The notes: generated from the letters alone by a model not told the origin. DNA of 64,000 bases from Taibaiella sp965229095 (GCA_965229095.1 OZ245855.1:4464001-4528000); one strand, 5' to 3'; numbered from the stretch's first letter, positions 1 to 9,604 are shown. Made by a program: numbers and translations.

Positions 1-27
1 GGCATACCTTTGCGCAAAACATACAAC

Positions 28-225
28 ATGAAAAAAATCCTTACCCTTATTGCCGTGGTATTTGTTGCCGCGATCGTGCTGCCTTCCTGTAAAAAAGACT
101 GGACTTGTGTGTGTACAGACAACAGCGGTGGTACTTATGAGTTCTCTATCAATAATTCCCGTAAACCCGAAGCCAAGCTGGCTTGCGAAGGGTTCACCTG
201 GGGAAATGAATGTAAATTGAAATAA
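28..225 (+). CDS. Small exported lipoprotein, unknown function
   Basis: 65-residue protein with a lipoprotein signal: MKKILTLIAVVF hydrophobic stretch ending LPSC, so Cys21 is the probable lipidated residue. The mature part is about 45 residues and Cys-rich (four further Cys in the short C-terminal part), which suggests disulphides in the periplasm or on the cell surface. I start at the ATG at 28; a TTG six codons upstream is possible but would precede the signal peptide. A strong terminator follows. No family recognised. It is convergent with gldE, in a spot where gldD often lies in other Bacteroidota, but it does not resemble GldD. Confidence 0.6.
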   Translation: MKKILTLIAVVFVAAIVLPSCKKDWTCVCTDNSGGTYEFSINNSRKPEAKLACEGFTWGNECKLK

Positions 226-243
226 TAAGGATTTTAAAGAAAG

Positions 244-280
244 AAAAAAGCCTCCGGATAGTAACACCGGAGGCTTTTTT
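244..280. terminator. Bidirectional rho-independent terminator
   Basis: Perfect stem AAGCCTCCGG / CCGGAGGCTT around a 9-nt loop, with an A-run on the left and a T-run on the right, so it can end transcripts from both the small lipoprotein (+) and gldE (-), which converge here. Confidence 0.85.
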
Positions 281-301
281 GTGGAATTATATTTTCTTTT
301 G

Positions 302-1621
302 TCAGGAGCCGGAGCGCTCTACCTTAATCCTGCCGATACGGAGCTTATCTATGGACAGGATCGTAAAGTCGAACTCCTTATAGCTGATACGTTCGTTCAC
401 CGATGGGAATTTGCCTGAGATTTCCAGGACCAGGCCCGCAAGGGAGTCGCTTTCGCCCCTTACTTCGTCAAAAGCGTCGAAGGCAAGGCCCATAACCCGG
501 CACATATCGTTGATGAGCATTTTACCTTCAAAAATATAGTTGTCCTCATCTATTTTGCGGTAGTTCATCTCATCCTCGTCAAATTCGTCCCGGATATCGC
601 CGATAATCTCCTCCATAATATCTTCCAGGGTTACGATGCCGGAAGTACCGCCGAATTCGTCCACCACGATGGCAAAATGGTTCCTTTTTTGCTGAAATTC
701 ATGCAACAGGTCCTCGATCAGCTTTTGCTGGTGTACAAAATAGGCCGGGCGGATGAGGGAATGCCAGTCGAAGTCGTCGATTTCGGTATAAGGAAGAAAA
801 TCTTTGGTGTATAACATGCCCACGATCTCATCGATATTGGACTTATACACCGGCATACGGGAATAGCCTGCAGCCAGCATTTTATCCCTTACCTTGGGAA
901 AGGTCCAGCTTTCCCTTACAGCGCTTACATCCAGCCTGGGATGCATGATCTGTTTTACGGTAATGCTGCCGAATTTCATGATGCCCCTGAAAATGTCAAC
1001 CTCTTCCTTGGTAGCCGTATGGCCCATGCTCAATTCCACCGTTTCTTCGAATTCGCGGCTGTCCATATCCAGCAGCTTTTTCCTGGCTTTCTTTTTGTCG
1101 CTGTACTCGTTGGAGTCGGTAAGCATGCTGGCAGCAGGTTTAAAGATGCTGAACATTACTTTTACTATAGGGGCCGAAAACAAAGCTAGTCTTACGTTGT
1201 TTTGACGGGCATATACTTTGGGCAGTATTTCCCCAAACAACAGCAGCAGGAAGGTAATACCTACCAGGTTGACCACAAAAGACAAATACGGATTTTCGAG
1301 CGGAGGCAGGAAAATATGCGTCATGTAATTGGCAGCAATGATAATGGCTACGGCAAGTGTGTATTTGGACGCTCTTAAGGTAGAGAGCAGCACTTCGGGG
1401 TTGTCCAGCAACTGAATGGCCTGGCGAGATCCCGGTTGTTCCTTGGTTTTGAGGTAATTAATATCTTTTACATTCAGTGTCGAAAAAGCCACCTCCGCCC
1501 CTGCTGCGATAGCTGCCAGGAACAAAAGAATCAATATCAATATGACAAATGCCGTAACGTGTGTTGCCGGCAATATTACCGGTGCGGTATCCAGAAGCGT
1601 TACCGTAAGGGATTCGTGCAT
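302..1621 (-). CDS. gldE: Gliding motility-associated CBS-domain membrane protein GldE
   Basis: 439 residues. The N-terminal part has several membrane segments (about residues 22-42, 75-150) typical of DUF21; it is followed by a CBS pair (about 200-320, with the VDEFGGTSGIVTLEDIMEEIIG segment characteristic of the CorC/HlyC family) and a C-terminal CorC_HlyC transporter-associated domain (about 345-430). Family members are linked to divalent cation transport; in Flavobacterium GldE supports gliding together with GldD. The order mutY-ssb-gldE on one strand is the usual Bacteroidota arrangement and is the main reason for choosing GldE rather than a generic haemolysin-like protein. GldD, often the next gene, is not present. 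Confidence 0.85.
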   Translation of the reverse strand: MHESLTVTLLDTAPVILPATHVTAFVILILILLFLAAIAAGAEVAFSTLNVKDINYLKTKEQPGSRQAIQLLDNPEVLLSTLRASKYTLAVAIIIAANYMTHIFLPPLENPYLSFVVNLVGITFLLLLFGEILPKVYARQNNVRLALFSAPIVKVMFSIFKPAASMLTDSNEYSDKKKARKKLLDMDSREFEETVELSMGHTATKEEVDIFRGIMKFGSITVKQIMHPRLDVSAVRESWTFPKVRDKMLAAGYSRMPVYKSNIDEIVGMLYTKDFLPYTEIDDFDWHSLIRPAYFVHQQKLIEDLLHEFQQKRNHFAIVVDEFGGTSGIVTLEDIMEEIIGDIRDEFDEDEMNYRKIDEDNYIFEGKMLINDMCRVMGLAFDAFDEVRGESDSLAGLVLEISGKFPSVNERISYKEFDFTILSIDKLRIGRIKVERSGS

Positions 1622-1685
1622 ATAGGTTCAGTAGCTTGAAACAATAGGCGGCAAATATAGGATTGTCTCCGTAAATGAGACTAAA

Positions 1686-2138
1686 TTAAAAAGGTAAAGT
1701 AGAGTTATCAGCTATATCGTTTTCATCTTTTGTAAACCCGAAATCAATATTATCTGTATTACTGGTGGTCGATTTAACCGGTTCATGATGGTCGCCTTCC
1801 GCATCCCTTCTCTTTTCCAGCATCACCAGGTTCTCTCCCACTATTTCGGTCTGGAACCTCCGGTTTTTGTCCTTGTCTTCCCAGGTCCTTGTCCGTAATC
1901 TTCCTTCTATATATACCAGGCTGCCTTTGTGCAGGTATTTGCCTGCCAGCTCTGCCAATCCCCTCCACAATACCACGGTGTGCCATTCTGTTTCGGAAAC
2001 CACATTCCCATTTCTTTCTTTCCGCATCTCCGTAGTGGCCAAAGGGAATTTTGCGACCGGTATCTCCCCTTCTATATACTGAATATCTGGATCACGTCCC
2101 AGGTTTCCCACTAATGTTACTTTGTTGACACCTCTCAT
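1686..2138 (-). CDS. ssb: Single-stranded DNA-binding protein
   Basis: 150 residues. Begins MRGVNKVTLVGNLGRDPDI, the standard SSB OB-fold opening, and continues with WHTVVLWRGLAELAGKYLHKGSLVYIEGRL, the OB core. A low-complexity acidic linker leads to a hydrophobic tip ending TLPF, the site that recruits partner repair proteins (usual tip DIPF). Coats ssDNA in replication, recombination and repair. It lies between mutY and gldE, 49 bp after mutY and 64 bp before gldE, probably one transcript. Confidence 0.96.
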   Translation of the reverse strand: MRGVNKVTLVGNLGRDPDIQYIEGEIPVAKFPLATTEMRKERNGNVVSETEWHTVVLWRGLAELAGKYLHKGSLVYIEGRLRTRTWEDKDKNRRFQTEIVGENLVMLEKRRDAEGDHHEPVKSTTSNTDNIDFGFTKDENDIADNSTLPF

Positions 2139-2187
2139 GTTTAATCAATTTATCTGTTATCAATGACCCTTTGTTTAGGATGGGAAT

Positions 2188-3249
2188 CTAAAAATACTTT
2201 TTTCTATTAAAAAAAGAAAGAATTGTTTTGGGAAAGGCATATTTTTTTATGTCATGCTTATTTACCCATATTCCCTGTCCCAGGTGGCGTGGTTTGGCCT
2301 TGAGTTTCACCTGGTGGAAGTCGCTTATAATCAACTGGTGCGTCAGTCTTTGCCGGTTACTGAATACGCTGGCTCCCGCTTCGGAAATATAAGGCTGCAA
2401 GGCAGTCCATGAATCGGTATCCCGGTAATCCTGTTGCGGTTCGATGAGGAAAAACTCGTAAAGATTTTGCCAGATATCTTTACCTGTTCTTTGCTGCAGG
2501 TAAACCTTCTCACCATATTCAAGCACAAAGTAATACAAGTGTCTTTCTTTCACTTTGAGCTTCTTGCCCTTCACCGGCAATAAGCCTGTTAATTCCTTTT
2601 TGTAAGCAACACATTTAGGTGCGAGCATACAAGTAGCGCAAGCCGGGGCCTTGGGGCTGCATACCGAAGCGCCAAAGTCCATTATCGCCTGGTTATAAGC
2701 GGCAGGTTGTTCCTTGTCGAGCAGCAGCGAGGCCAGGTCCTGGAAATGCACCTTCCCTTCGGTACTGTCGATGGGAATGGCATCGCCAAAATAACGGGAC
2801 AGCACCCGGTACACATTGCCATCCAGCACCGCATAAGGCAGGCCGAAAGCAAAAGAAGCGATAGCGGCGGCTGTATAGTGACCTACTCCTTTCAGGCTCA
2901 GTATGTCTTCATAAGTATCCGGAAATTTGCCCTTGTAGTCGTTGCTTATGGTGCGTGCGGCGGCAAGCAGGTTGCGGCACCGGTTGTAATAGCCCAGTCC
3001 CTGCCAGAGCCGGAACACCTCGTCTTCGGGTGCAGCGGCCAATAGCCGCACATCGGGATACTGACGGGTAAAGCTTTCGTAATAAGGGCGTCCTTGCTCG
3101 GCCCTGGTCTGTTGCAGGATGATCTCCGAAAGCCATATCTTGTAGGGATCCTTTTCATTTTTCCAGGGAAGCTCCCTGTCGTTCTCTTCAAAATGCCATC
3201 GTAACAATTGTTCCCTGAAGAAAACCCCGGCCGGTGTAGTGGACATCAA
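2188..3249 (-). CDS. mutY: A/G-specific adenine DNA glycosylase MutY
   Basis: 353 residues, full length. Removes adenine mispaired with 8-oxoguanine. Visible marks: catalytic Glu42 in SEIILQQT, helix-hairpin-helix LKGVGHYTAAAIASFAF (about 119-136), catalytic Asp143 in VLDGNV, and a 4Fe-4S loop with C197-x6-C204-x2-C207-x5-C213. The C-terminal third is the NUDIX-like 8-oxoG recognition domain. First gene of the mutY-ssb-gldE block. The start used is MMSTTP; the second Met is equally possible. Confidence 0.95.
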   Translation of the reverse strand: MMSTTPAGVFFREQLLRWHFEENDRELPWKNEKDPYKIWLSEIILQQTRAEQGRPYYESFTRQYPDVRLLAAAPEDEVFRLWQGLGYYNRCRNLLAAARTISNDYKGKFPDTYEDILSLKGVGHYTAAAIASFAFGLPYAVLDGNVYRVLSRYFGDAIPIDSTEGKVHFQDLASLLLDKEQPAAYNQAIMDFGASVCSPKAPACATCMLAPKCVAYKKELTGLLPVKGKKLKVKERHLYYFVLEYGEKVYLQQRTGKDIWQNLYEFFLIEPQQDYRDTDSWTALQPYISEAGASVFSNRQRLTHQLIISDFHQVKLKAKPRHLGQGIWVNKHDIKKYAFPKTILSFFNRKKYF

Positions 3250-3339
3250 TCTGGTTTATCCGGCAGTCGGCTGAATACGACTGCTTTAATTCAAAAAAAC
3301 AACCGCCGGCACCTCAAAACAGGCCGGCAGCAGTGCTAA

Positions 3340-3347
3340 CAAAGATA
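3340..3347 (-). promoter_or_regulatory. Possible -7 box for mutY-ssb-gldE
   Basis: Minus-strand TATCTTTG fits the Bacteroidota -7 consensus TAnnTTTG about 90 nt upstream of the mutY start. No clear -33 TTTG element was found at the usual distance, so this is tentative. Confidence 0.35.
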
Positions 3348-3402
3348 AGATATTTGCCTTAACTTTACCCCTCTTTACATTCTTGAAAATAAATAGACAG
3401 TA

Positions 3403-4317
3403 ATGCAGCAAAGGAAGCTTTTCTACGTTTTAATTTTTTTGCTCCTGGCGGCCAGAGTACCTTCTTACGCACAAAAGACAACGATAGGCAATGAAGAGGC
3501 GGGCGAGCTCAAGCAGTTGGAAGACTCGCTCGTAGTGCTGGCCGATTCGATGCTGAACGCACCGATCCCGGACGAAAGGATTGATTTTTGTGTCCGCTTT
3601 ACCAAAAAGCTCAGGGCCGCATTTGAAACGCCGGGTTCTTTCAATTATCCCTTTACCCGGCTGGCGACCAAAATACACATACTATATCCCGACGATAAGC
3701 GCTTCCGTATCTTTAACTGGCTGGTTATCCCATCCGAATCGGTGCGCCGCTATTATGGCGCCATCCAGATGGCCGGCGACGAGCCCCGTTACTATCCTTT
3801 AAAAGATTATACCAGTCAATTGGAAGCTAATGCAGAGACCCAGACGCTCAGCAACGAGCAATGGTATGGCTGCGAGTATTATAAAATAATGCCCCAGATG
3901 ATACTGGGACAAAAGGCCTACCTGCTTTTCGGGTTTAATTCCAATGGGGCAACCAGCAATAAGAAGCTGCTGGATGTGCTCAGCTTTGATGCGCGGGGGC
4001 CTTTGTTTGGCGCACCTATATTCAGGGTTCCCGACCTGAAGGGACAACGCCTGGTACAACAGACCCGGGTGATCTTTGAATATAAAAAAGAAGCGCAGAT
4101 ATATCTGAACTACGACGAAGGCAAGAAAATGATCATATTCAACAGGCTGGCTTCCGAAATAACCGACCCTAACCGGAAAAATACTTATATACCCACCGGA
4201 CAAATGGACGGCTTACGCTGGGAAAACGATGCTTATATCTTCGTGAAAGATGCCATCCCGGTATTAAAGCTCCAGGATGGGCAGGCACCCATCAATGGCG
4301 TAATGAATGGCGGATGA
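3403..4317 (+). CDS. Exported protein of unknown function
   Basis: 304 residues with a Sec signal peptide (about 1-23, ending SYAQ). The mature region is soluble-looking, without repeats, Cys motifs or a T9SS tail. It contains an IFNWLVIPSE and a LLFGFNSNGATSNKKLLDVLSFD stretch that look like a compact alpha/beta or beta domain. It may be a conserved Bacteroidota periplasmic protein, but I cannot name a family. It is divergent from mutY and 80 bp ahead of recJ on the same strand. Confidence 0.75.
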   Translation: MQQRKLFYVLIFLLLAARVPSYAQKTTIGNEEAGELKQLEDSLVVLADSMLNAPIPDERIDFCVRFTKKLRAAFETPGSFNYPFTRLATKIHILYPDDKRFRIFNWLVIPSESVRRYYGAIQMAGDEPRYYPLKDYTSQLEANAETQTLSNEQWYGCEYYKIMPQMILGQKAYLLFGFNSNGATSNKKLLDVLSFDARGPLFGAPIFRVPDLKGQRLVQQTRVIFEYKKEAQIYLNYDEGKKMIIFNRLASEITDPNRKNTYIPTGQMDGLRWENDAYIFVKDAIPVLKLQDGQAPINGVMNGG

Positions 4318-4364
4318 TACAATCTTCCCCGTTTTGCCCCACTCATGTAAACAAAGCACATCGG

Positions 4365-4381
4365 CCCTGCACCCGGCAGGG
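4365..4381 (+). other. Small hairpin in the recJ leader
   Basis: CCCTGC-ACCCG-GCAGGG, a perfect 6-bp stem ending 16 nt before the recJ ATG. There is no T-run after it, so it is not a terminator; it could limit ribosome access. Weak evidence on its own. Confidence 0.4.
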
Positions 4382-4397
4382 TACACTCTAGGAACTT

Positions 4398-6116
4398 ATG
4401 ACGAAAATATGGAAATTAAAGCAGGTCGATGAAGCTATTGCCGCCACCATAGAAAAAGACCTCCGGGTTCATCCGGCCTTATGCACCTTACTCGCATTAA
4501 GGGGGATCAAAGATTATGATAGCGCCAAATCTTTTTTCAGGCCGGTAATGTCCGATCTCACCGACCCTTTTTTGATGAAAGGGATGGAGCAGGCCGTAAC
4601 CCGTATCGAAAAAGCGATAGCAGGGAACGAAAAAATAATGGTGTACGGGGATTATGATGTTGACGGGACCACAGCCGTAGCCGTAGTTTATTCTTTCCTT
4701 CAGAAAAACAACCCGGGCATCGATGTAACCTTTTATGTGCCGCACCGTTACCGGGAAGGCTATGGCATTTCGTCGGAAGGTATCGATTATGCCGCTGCAC
4801 AGGGCGTGCAGTTGATGATCACCCTGGACTGCGGTATTAAATCGGCCGATAAGATCGCTTACGCCGCCGGCAAAGGTATCGAAGTGATCGTATGCGACCA
4901 CCATACCCCCGACGAAGACCATCTTCCCGCGGCAGTAGCCATCCTGAACCCCAAGCAGGCCGATTGCCCTTACCCCTTTAAAGAGCTGAGCGGATGCGGT
5001 ATCGGTTACAAGCTGATTTGCGCGTTGGCCCAAAGGGCATCGCTGGATAACGAAACTACGGAGCGGTACCTGGACCTGGTCGCTACCAGCATAGCTGCCG
5101 ATATTGTGCCTATGGATGGTGAGAACCGCGTACTGGCTTATTACGGCATGATCAGGGCCAACAACAATCCTTGTCTTGCCCTGCGTACCATAAAAGAGAT
5201 CGCCGGCATGAGCCGTTCCTTTACCATATCGGACCTGGTATTTATCGTAGCGCCGCGTATCAATGCCGCCGGGCGTATGGACGATGCCCGCAAAGCGATA
5301 GAACTATTTATAGAAGAAGACCCCGAACGTTCCAAGGAGCTGGCACAGGTATTACATGCCGATAACTTTGACCGGAAGGAAGTGGATAAAAGCATGACCG
5401 ACGAAGCCCTGGGCATATTGCAGCAGGACGAAGCCATGGCGCTCAACAAAGCTACGGTATTGTTCCGGCCACATTGGCACAAAGGAGTTGTCGGTATTGT
5501 GGCCTCGCGCCTTATCGATCATTACTACCGGCCTACTATCGTACTTACGGAATCGAATGGCAAGGTTACCGGTTCGGCACGCTCAGTGAACGGCTTTAAT
5601 ATCTACGAGGCCATACACCAGTGCGGCGACCTGCTGGAAAATTACGGCGGGCACTATTTCGCTGCCGGCATGACCATGGACCCCGAGAACCTGGCGGCCT
5701 TCAGCCAGCGCTTCGAGCAGGTGGTAAGAGACACCATACTGCCCGGCTCCCTGCAACCGGAAATAGAGATCGATACGGAAGTGCAGCTTAAAGATATTAC
5801 GCCCGCCTTCTACAATATCGTAAGGCAGTTCGAGCCTTTTGGCCCTACCAACCTGCGCCCGGTATTTCTTACCAGGGGGCTGCGCGATTACAAAGGCTAC
5901 AGCCGTATTGTCAAAGAAATGCACATCCGTTTTGTGATCAGCCAGGGCGCCGACCATACCCTTTCGGGTATAGGCTTTGGCATGGCCGATAAATTCGGGA
6001 TTATTGCCTCGGGCGAGCCTTTTGATATCATTTATACGATCGACGAAAATGATTGGAACGGGAACAAAAGCATACAGATGAAGGTGATTGATATCAGGCC
6101 TTCGACAGCGTTTTAA
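4398..6116 (+). CDS. recJ: Single-stranded-DNA-specific exonuclease RecJ
   Basis: 572 residues, normal RecJ length. 5'-3' ssDNA exonuclease of recombination and mismatch/base-excision repair. The DHH phosphoesterase core is clear: YGDYDVDGTT (metal-binding Asp85, 87, 89), DCGIKS near 144 and the name motif DHH at 167-169 (VCDHHTPDED). The DHHA1 part follows with KGVVGIVASRL and GGHYFAAGMT, then a C-terminal OB-fold. It is followed 25 bp later by ung, so a repair operon recJ-ung-S4 is likely. A short GC hairpin (4365-4381) sits 16 nt before the start. Confidence 0.96.
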   Translation: MTKIWKLKQVDEAIAATIEKDLRVHPALCTLLALRGIKDYDSAKSFFRPVMSDLTDPFLMKGMEQAVTRIEKAIAGNEKIMVYGDYDVDGTTAVAVVYSFLQKNNPGIDVTFYVPHRYREGYGISSEGIDYAAAQGVQLMITLDCGIKSADKIAYAAGKGIEVIVCDHHTPDEDHLPAAVAILNPKQADCPYPFKELSGCGIGYKLICALAQRASLDNETTERYLDLVATSIAADIVPMDGENRVLAYYGMIRANNNPCLALRTIKEIAGMSRSFTISDLVFIVAPRINAAGRMDDARKAIELFIEEDPERSKELAQVLHADNFDRKEVDKSMTDEALGILQQDEAMALNKATVLFRPHWHKGVVGIVASRLIDHYYRPTIVLTESNGKVTGSARSVNGFNIYEAIHQCGDLLENYGGHYFAAGMTMDPENLAAFSQRFEQVVRDTILPGSLQPEIEIDTEVQLKDITPAFYNIVRQFEPFGPTNLRPVFLTRGLRDYKGYSRIVKEMHIRFVISQGADHTLSGIGFGMADKFGIIASGEPFDIIYTIDENDWNGNKSIQMKVIDIRPSTAF

Positions 6117-6141
6117 AAAAAGCAGCAATAAATATACCTTC

Positions 6142-6819
6142 ATGAATGTCAAAATAGACCCTAGTTGGGCCGAGGTGCTGGCTCCGGAATTTGAAAAACC
6201 TTATTTCGCCGGTATCGTTAATTTTTTAAAAGAAGAAAAAGCGGCAGGTAAGATCATTTACCCGCCCGGCCCCGAAATATTCAGCGCTTTCAGCCTTACG
6301 CCCTTTAACGAAGTAAAGGCGGTATTGCTGGGCCAGGACCCTTATCATGGTGCAGGGCAGGCACACGGGCTTTGTTTCTCGGTAAGAAAAGGCGTTACCG
6401 TTCCACCTTCCCTCGTCAATATGTATAAAGAATTGAAGGCCGACCTGGATATCGACTCCCCGGGACATGGCTTCCTGGAGCAATGGGCGAAGCAAGGCTT
6501 GCTGATGCTCAACGCCTCCCTCACCGTAGAAGCCGGCAAGCCGATGTCGCATAGCAAAATAGGCTGGGAGCAATTTACCGATGCGGTTATCCGCACCGTA
6601 TCGGAAAAGAAAGAAGGCATCGTCTTTTTGTTGTGGGGGAAATTTGCGCAGCAAAAAGAAGCCCTGATCGATACCTCGAAACATTTTGTGCTGAAGGCCG
6701 CACACCCTTCTCCTTTTTCGGCAACAGCAGGTTTTTTTGGTTCAAGGCCCTATAGCCAGACCAATAAGCTGCTGCAGCAACAAGGAAAACAACCTATTGA
6801 CTGGCGATTGGAACCGTAG
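6142..6819 (+). CDS. ung: Uracil-DNA glycosylase
   Basis: 225 residues, family 1 UDG. Excises uracil from DNA. The water-activating motif GQDPYH has Asp66; the FSV pocket (79-81) and GKPMSHSKIGW follow, and the second motif HPSPFSA carries His188 and the Leu/Phe-type minor groove loop. I start at the ATG at 6142 (MNVKIDP), 25 bp after the recJ stop; an earlier in-frame start would overlap recJ and adds unconserved residues. Confidence 0.96.
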   Translation: MNVKIDPSWAEVLAPEFEKPYFAGIVNFLKEEKAAGKIIYPPGPEIFSAFSLTPFNEVKAVLLGQDPYHGAGQAHGLCFSVRKGVTVPPSLVNMYKELKADLDIDSPGHGFLEQWAKQGLLMLNASLTVEAGKPMSHSKIGWEQFTDAVIRTVSEKKEGIVFLLWGKFAQQKEALIDTSKHFVLKAAHPSPFSATAGFFGSRPYSQTNKLLQQQGKQPIDWRLEP

Positions 6820-6831
6820 TGGTTTTACCCA

Positions 6832-7233
6832 ATGCCAAAAGCAGATCTTATGGAAAAAGAAAAACTGAGAATAGATAAATACCTGTGGTCGATCCGGATC
6901 TTTAAAACCAGGGCACAGGCGGCAGATGCCTGCGACAACGGCCGTGTTAAATGGAACGACAACGCCGTGAAAGCCTCTAAGCAAGTGCATATAGGAGAAC
7001 AATACGATATAAGAACACCCGATCGGAAATGGAAAATCGAAGTAAAGGACCTGTTGCATACCCGGAAAGCATTTGCCGAAGCACAGCAATACTATATCGA
7101 CCTTACGCCCGAGGAGGATCTCCAGGCCGGTAAAAGCCAGCCTTCCAGCTTCTATACCGGCAAGCGCCTGAGCAAAGTGGGCAGGCCCACCAAACTTCAG
7201 AGAAGGGACCTCGATGACTTCCTGGACAGCTAA
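6832..7233 (+). CDS. S4-domain RNA-binding protein, Hsp15-like
   Basis: 133 residues. The N-terminal S4 domain (LRIDKYLWSIRIFKTRAQA..DNGRVKWND) resembles heat-shock protein 15 (HslR), which in E. coli binds stalled 50S subunits carrying peptidyl-tRNA. The C-terminal tail is basic (GRPTKLQRRDLDDF), as in the family. It starts 12 bp after ung, so it is co-transcribed. The ATG at 6850 is an alternative start. Ribosome rescue is inferred from the family, not shown. Confidence 0.85.
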   Translation: MPKADLMEKEKLRIDKYLWSIRIFKTRAQAADACDNGRVKWNDNAVKASKQVHIGEQYDIRTPDRKWKIEVKDLLHTRKAFAEAQQYYIDLTPEEDLQAGKSQPSSFYTGKRLSKVGRPTKLQRRDLDDFLDS

Positions 7234-7333
7234 AAAAATTATATGGGCACCCAACTATTTGTAAATAAAATACTATCTTGGTAGGATAAAACCGCCGCAA
7301 TTGACAGGCTAAAACGGTGGTATAAGCAAAATA

Positions 7334-9580
7334 ATGATGAGAAATTTATGCACTAAATTGGCAGCAGGCCTTATGGTATTGGCCTGCACACAAAGCTATG
7401 GCGGCGATAATTACTGGGGGAAATTTGATGGCACTAAGGCTCCTTCGCGTTTGCCGATGACGGTGACACCCTCAGAGTACAAAATCTTTACGCTGGATCA
7501 GAATGCCATGCGTAATTTTTTATTTGGCCTGAGTACAGACTATAGCCAGGCAAAACAGATTCTGTTACCTACTCCCGATCGTAAGTACCGCAGCTTCCAC
7601 ATCTGGAAAACGCCGATGATGGAACCGGGCCTGGCAGCACGTTATCCCGAAATACAGACTTTTACGGCCGAAGCCGACGACGATCATGGCGTAACCGCCA
7701 AAATTGAATACACCTTATTCGGGTTTACCGGTATGGTATTCGATGGCGACAAAACCTTTATGATCGATCCGTATAGCAATGATCCGGATGGTTACTATGT
7801 GGCTTTTTATCAAAAGAACTATTCCCCTTCTTCCAATGTGGCCAGCGGTTCCTGCGGCCTGCAAAATGTATTGACCCCTTCCGATAACAGCACACCTGTT
7901 AGTGTTGGTTCTGAAGGCGCTACAGGTGCGCGTGTCAATGGAAGCATACGCCACGTATATCGCCTGGCCATGTCCTGCACCGGCGAGTATGCGATCAATG
8001 CTGTAGGCGCCAATCCTACCAAGCCACAGGTATTGAGCAAGATCGTTACCACTGTAAGCCGTGTTAATGGCTTTTACGAAAGAGAGGTTGCAGTAACCAT
8101 GAACCTCATCAACAACAATGACGACATCATCTATACCAATCCTGCGGCCGATCCTTACAACTGTAACAGCAATCTTGCCTGCCTGATCGGGGAAGTGCAA
8201 ACGAACATCACCTCCGTGATCGGACCCGTTAACTACGACATCGGTCATATCCTGTGTACCGCCGGCGGTGGCCTGGCACAGTTAGGAGCGACATGCGGCG
8301 GCGGTAAAGCCAGCGGTACCAGTACTTCCGGCGGCCCCGACGATTTTCATGTTATCCTTCACGAAATGGGTCACCAATACGGTTCCAACCACACGTTCAG
8401 CGCCGGTACCGGTGGCTGTATGGGTAATGGTAATGCCGGTACTGCTTATGAACCCGGCGCCGGTATCTCTACCATGTCCTATGCCGGTCTTTGTGCTCCC
8501 AACAACGTGGGTACCGGGGTCGACTATTTCCACGTAAGCAGCTTGAACGAGATCAATAAATTCCTGACTACAGGCGGCTCTTCCTGTGGTACAATCAATA
8601 CTGGTTCCAGCCCCATCAATCTTACCGCGCTGATCGACTCTTTCGATATTCCGAAAAATACACCATTTGAGCTTACTGCTCCTATCGCTACCGCAGCACA
8701 AAACTCGGAAGCGGTTCGCTATAGCTGGGAACAATACGACCTGGGCAATTTTGAAGGAACAGAAGCCCAGAACGGTAATGCTCCTGATGGGCCATTAGTA
8801 CGCTCTTACCTGCCCGACACCAGCAGGCTGCGTTCTTATCCTACAGCGCCAAGGGTTATCGACGGCTCTTATACCGCTCCGGGTGAAAGGTTGCCCAAAA
8901 CGCAACGTACTGTTCGCTTTAAGCTCACTGCCAGGAGCGTGTACCAGGGCTGGGGTACTTTCCAGTTTATCGACAGCGTGGTGCGCCTGAAAGTAGCGGC
9001 CAGTGCCGGCGACTTCAGGGTTACTTCCCAGAGCACGGCAACTACCTGGAACCCAGGTGAAGTAAAAACCGTGGAATGGTCTGTAGGCGGTACCAATTCG
9101 GCACCTGTAAACTGCGGTTGGGTAAATATTTATTTGTCTACCGACGATGGCGAGACTTTCCCCTTCCTGATGGTAGCTAATGCACCCAATACCGGTTCTT
9201 ACAATGTAACTGTACCCAATGTGGGCACCACAACCGGCAGGATTAAAATTAAAGGTACCGGTAACGTGTTCTACGATATCAACAAAGGCGCTATTACCTT
9301 GACCGGTAATCCCAACGGTATCAAGGAACTGCAACTGGCCGAGGATCTCGCGTTTTATCCTAACCCAGCTACAGATCGTATCCAGGTGCTGTCCAAAAAA
9401 CAATATGCCAATGGCCTGAAAGCGGTAATGTACAATGCATTGGGCCAGCAGGTATGGAGCGGCCGCATCAACGGTAATACAGAGATCGGCGTTGCCGGTT
9501 TTGCAAGAGGCAATTACCTGATCCAGGTGGTAAATGAAACCAATGGTGCGCGGACCACACAAAAAGTAGTATTACACTAA
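7334..9580 (+). CDS. T9SS-secreted reprolysin-like zinc metalloprotease
   Basis: 748 residues. Signal peptide (about 1-23), a propeptide-like region, then a metzincin-type zinc site H343-E344-xx-H347-x5-H353 (HEMGHQYGSNH) with the Met-turn at Met381 (STMSYAG), as in the reprolysin/M12B-like peptidases of Bacteroidota. An Ig-like beta region (about 555-650) follows, and the C-terminus is a type A T9SS sorting domain (FYPNPATDRIQV ... GNYLIQVV). It is therefore probably exported through the type IX system, whose PorU/PorV genes are in this window, and released or anchored at the surface. Single gene with its own terminator. Confidence 0.9.
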   Translation: MMRNLCTKLAAGLMVLACTQSYGGDNYWGKFDGTKAPSRLPMTVTPSEYKIFTLDQNAMRNFLFGLSTDYSQAKQILLPTPDRKYRSFHIWKTPMMEPGLAARYPEIQTFTAEADDDHGVTAKIEYTLFGFTGMVFDGDKTFMIDPYSNDPDGYYVAFYQKNYSPSSNVASGSCGLQNVLTPSDNSTPVSVGSEGATGARVNGSIRHVYRLAMSCTGEYAINAVGANPTKPQVLSKIVTTVSRVNGFYEREVAVTMNLINNNDDIIYTNPAADPYNCNSNLACLIGEVQTNITSVIGPVNYDIGHILCTAGGGLAQLGATCGGGKASGTSTSGGPDDFHVILHEMGHQYGSNHTFSAGTGGCMGNGNAGTAYEPGAGISTMSYAGLCAPNNVGTGVDYFHVSSLNEINKFLTTGGSSCGTINTGSSPINLTALIDSFDIPKNTPFELTAPIATAAQNSEAVRYSWEQYDLGNFEGTEAQNGNAPDGPLVRSYLPDTSRLRSYPTAPRVIDGSYTAPGERLPKTQRTVRFKLTARSVYQGWGTFQFIDSVVRLKVAASAGDFRVTSQSTATTWNPGEVKTVEWSVGGTNSAPVNCGWVNIYLSTDDGETFPFLMVANAPNTGSYNVTVPNVGTTTGRIKIKGTGNVFYDINKGAITLTGNPNGIKELQLAEDLAFYPNPATDRIQVLSKKQYANGLKAVMYNALGQQVWSGRINGNTEIGVAGFARGNYLIQVVNETNGARTTQKVVLH

Positions 9581-9604
9581 CATAATGCCTTTAGTAAGGT
9601 TATC

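Noticed and set aside
6088..6141. Upstream start for ung overlapping recJ
   Set aside because: The extra residues overlap the recJ end and are not similar to Ung; the ATG at 6142 opens with the usual sequence.
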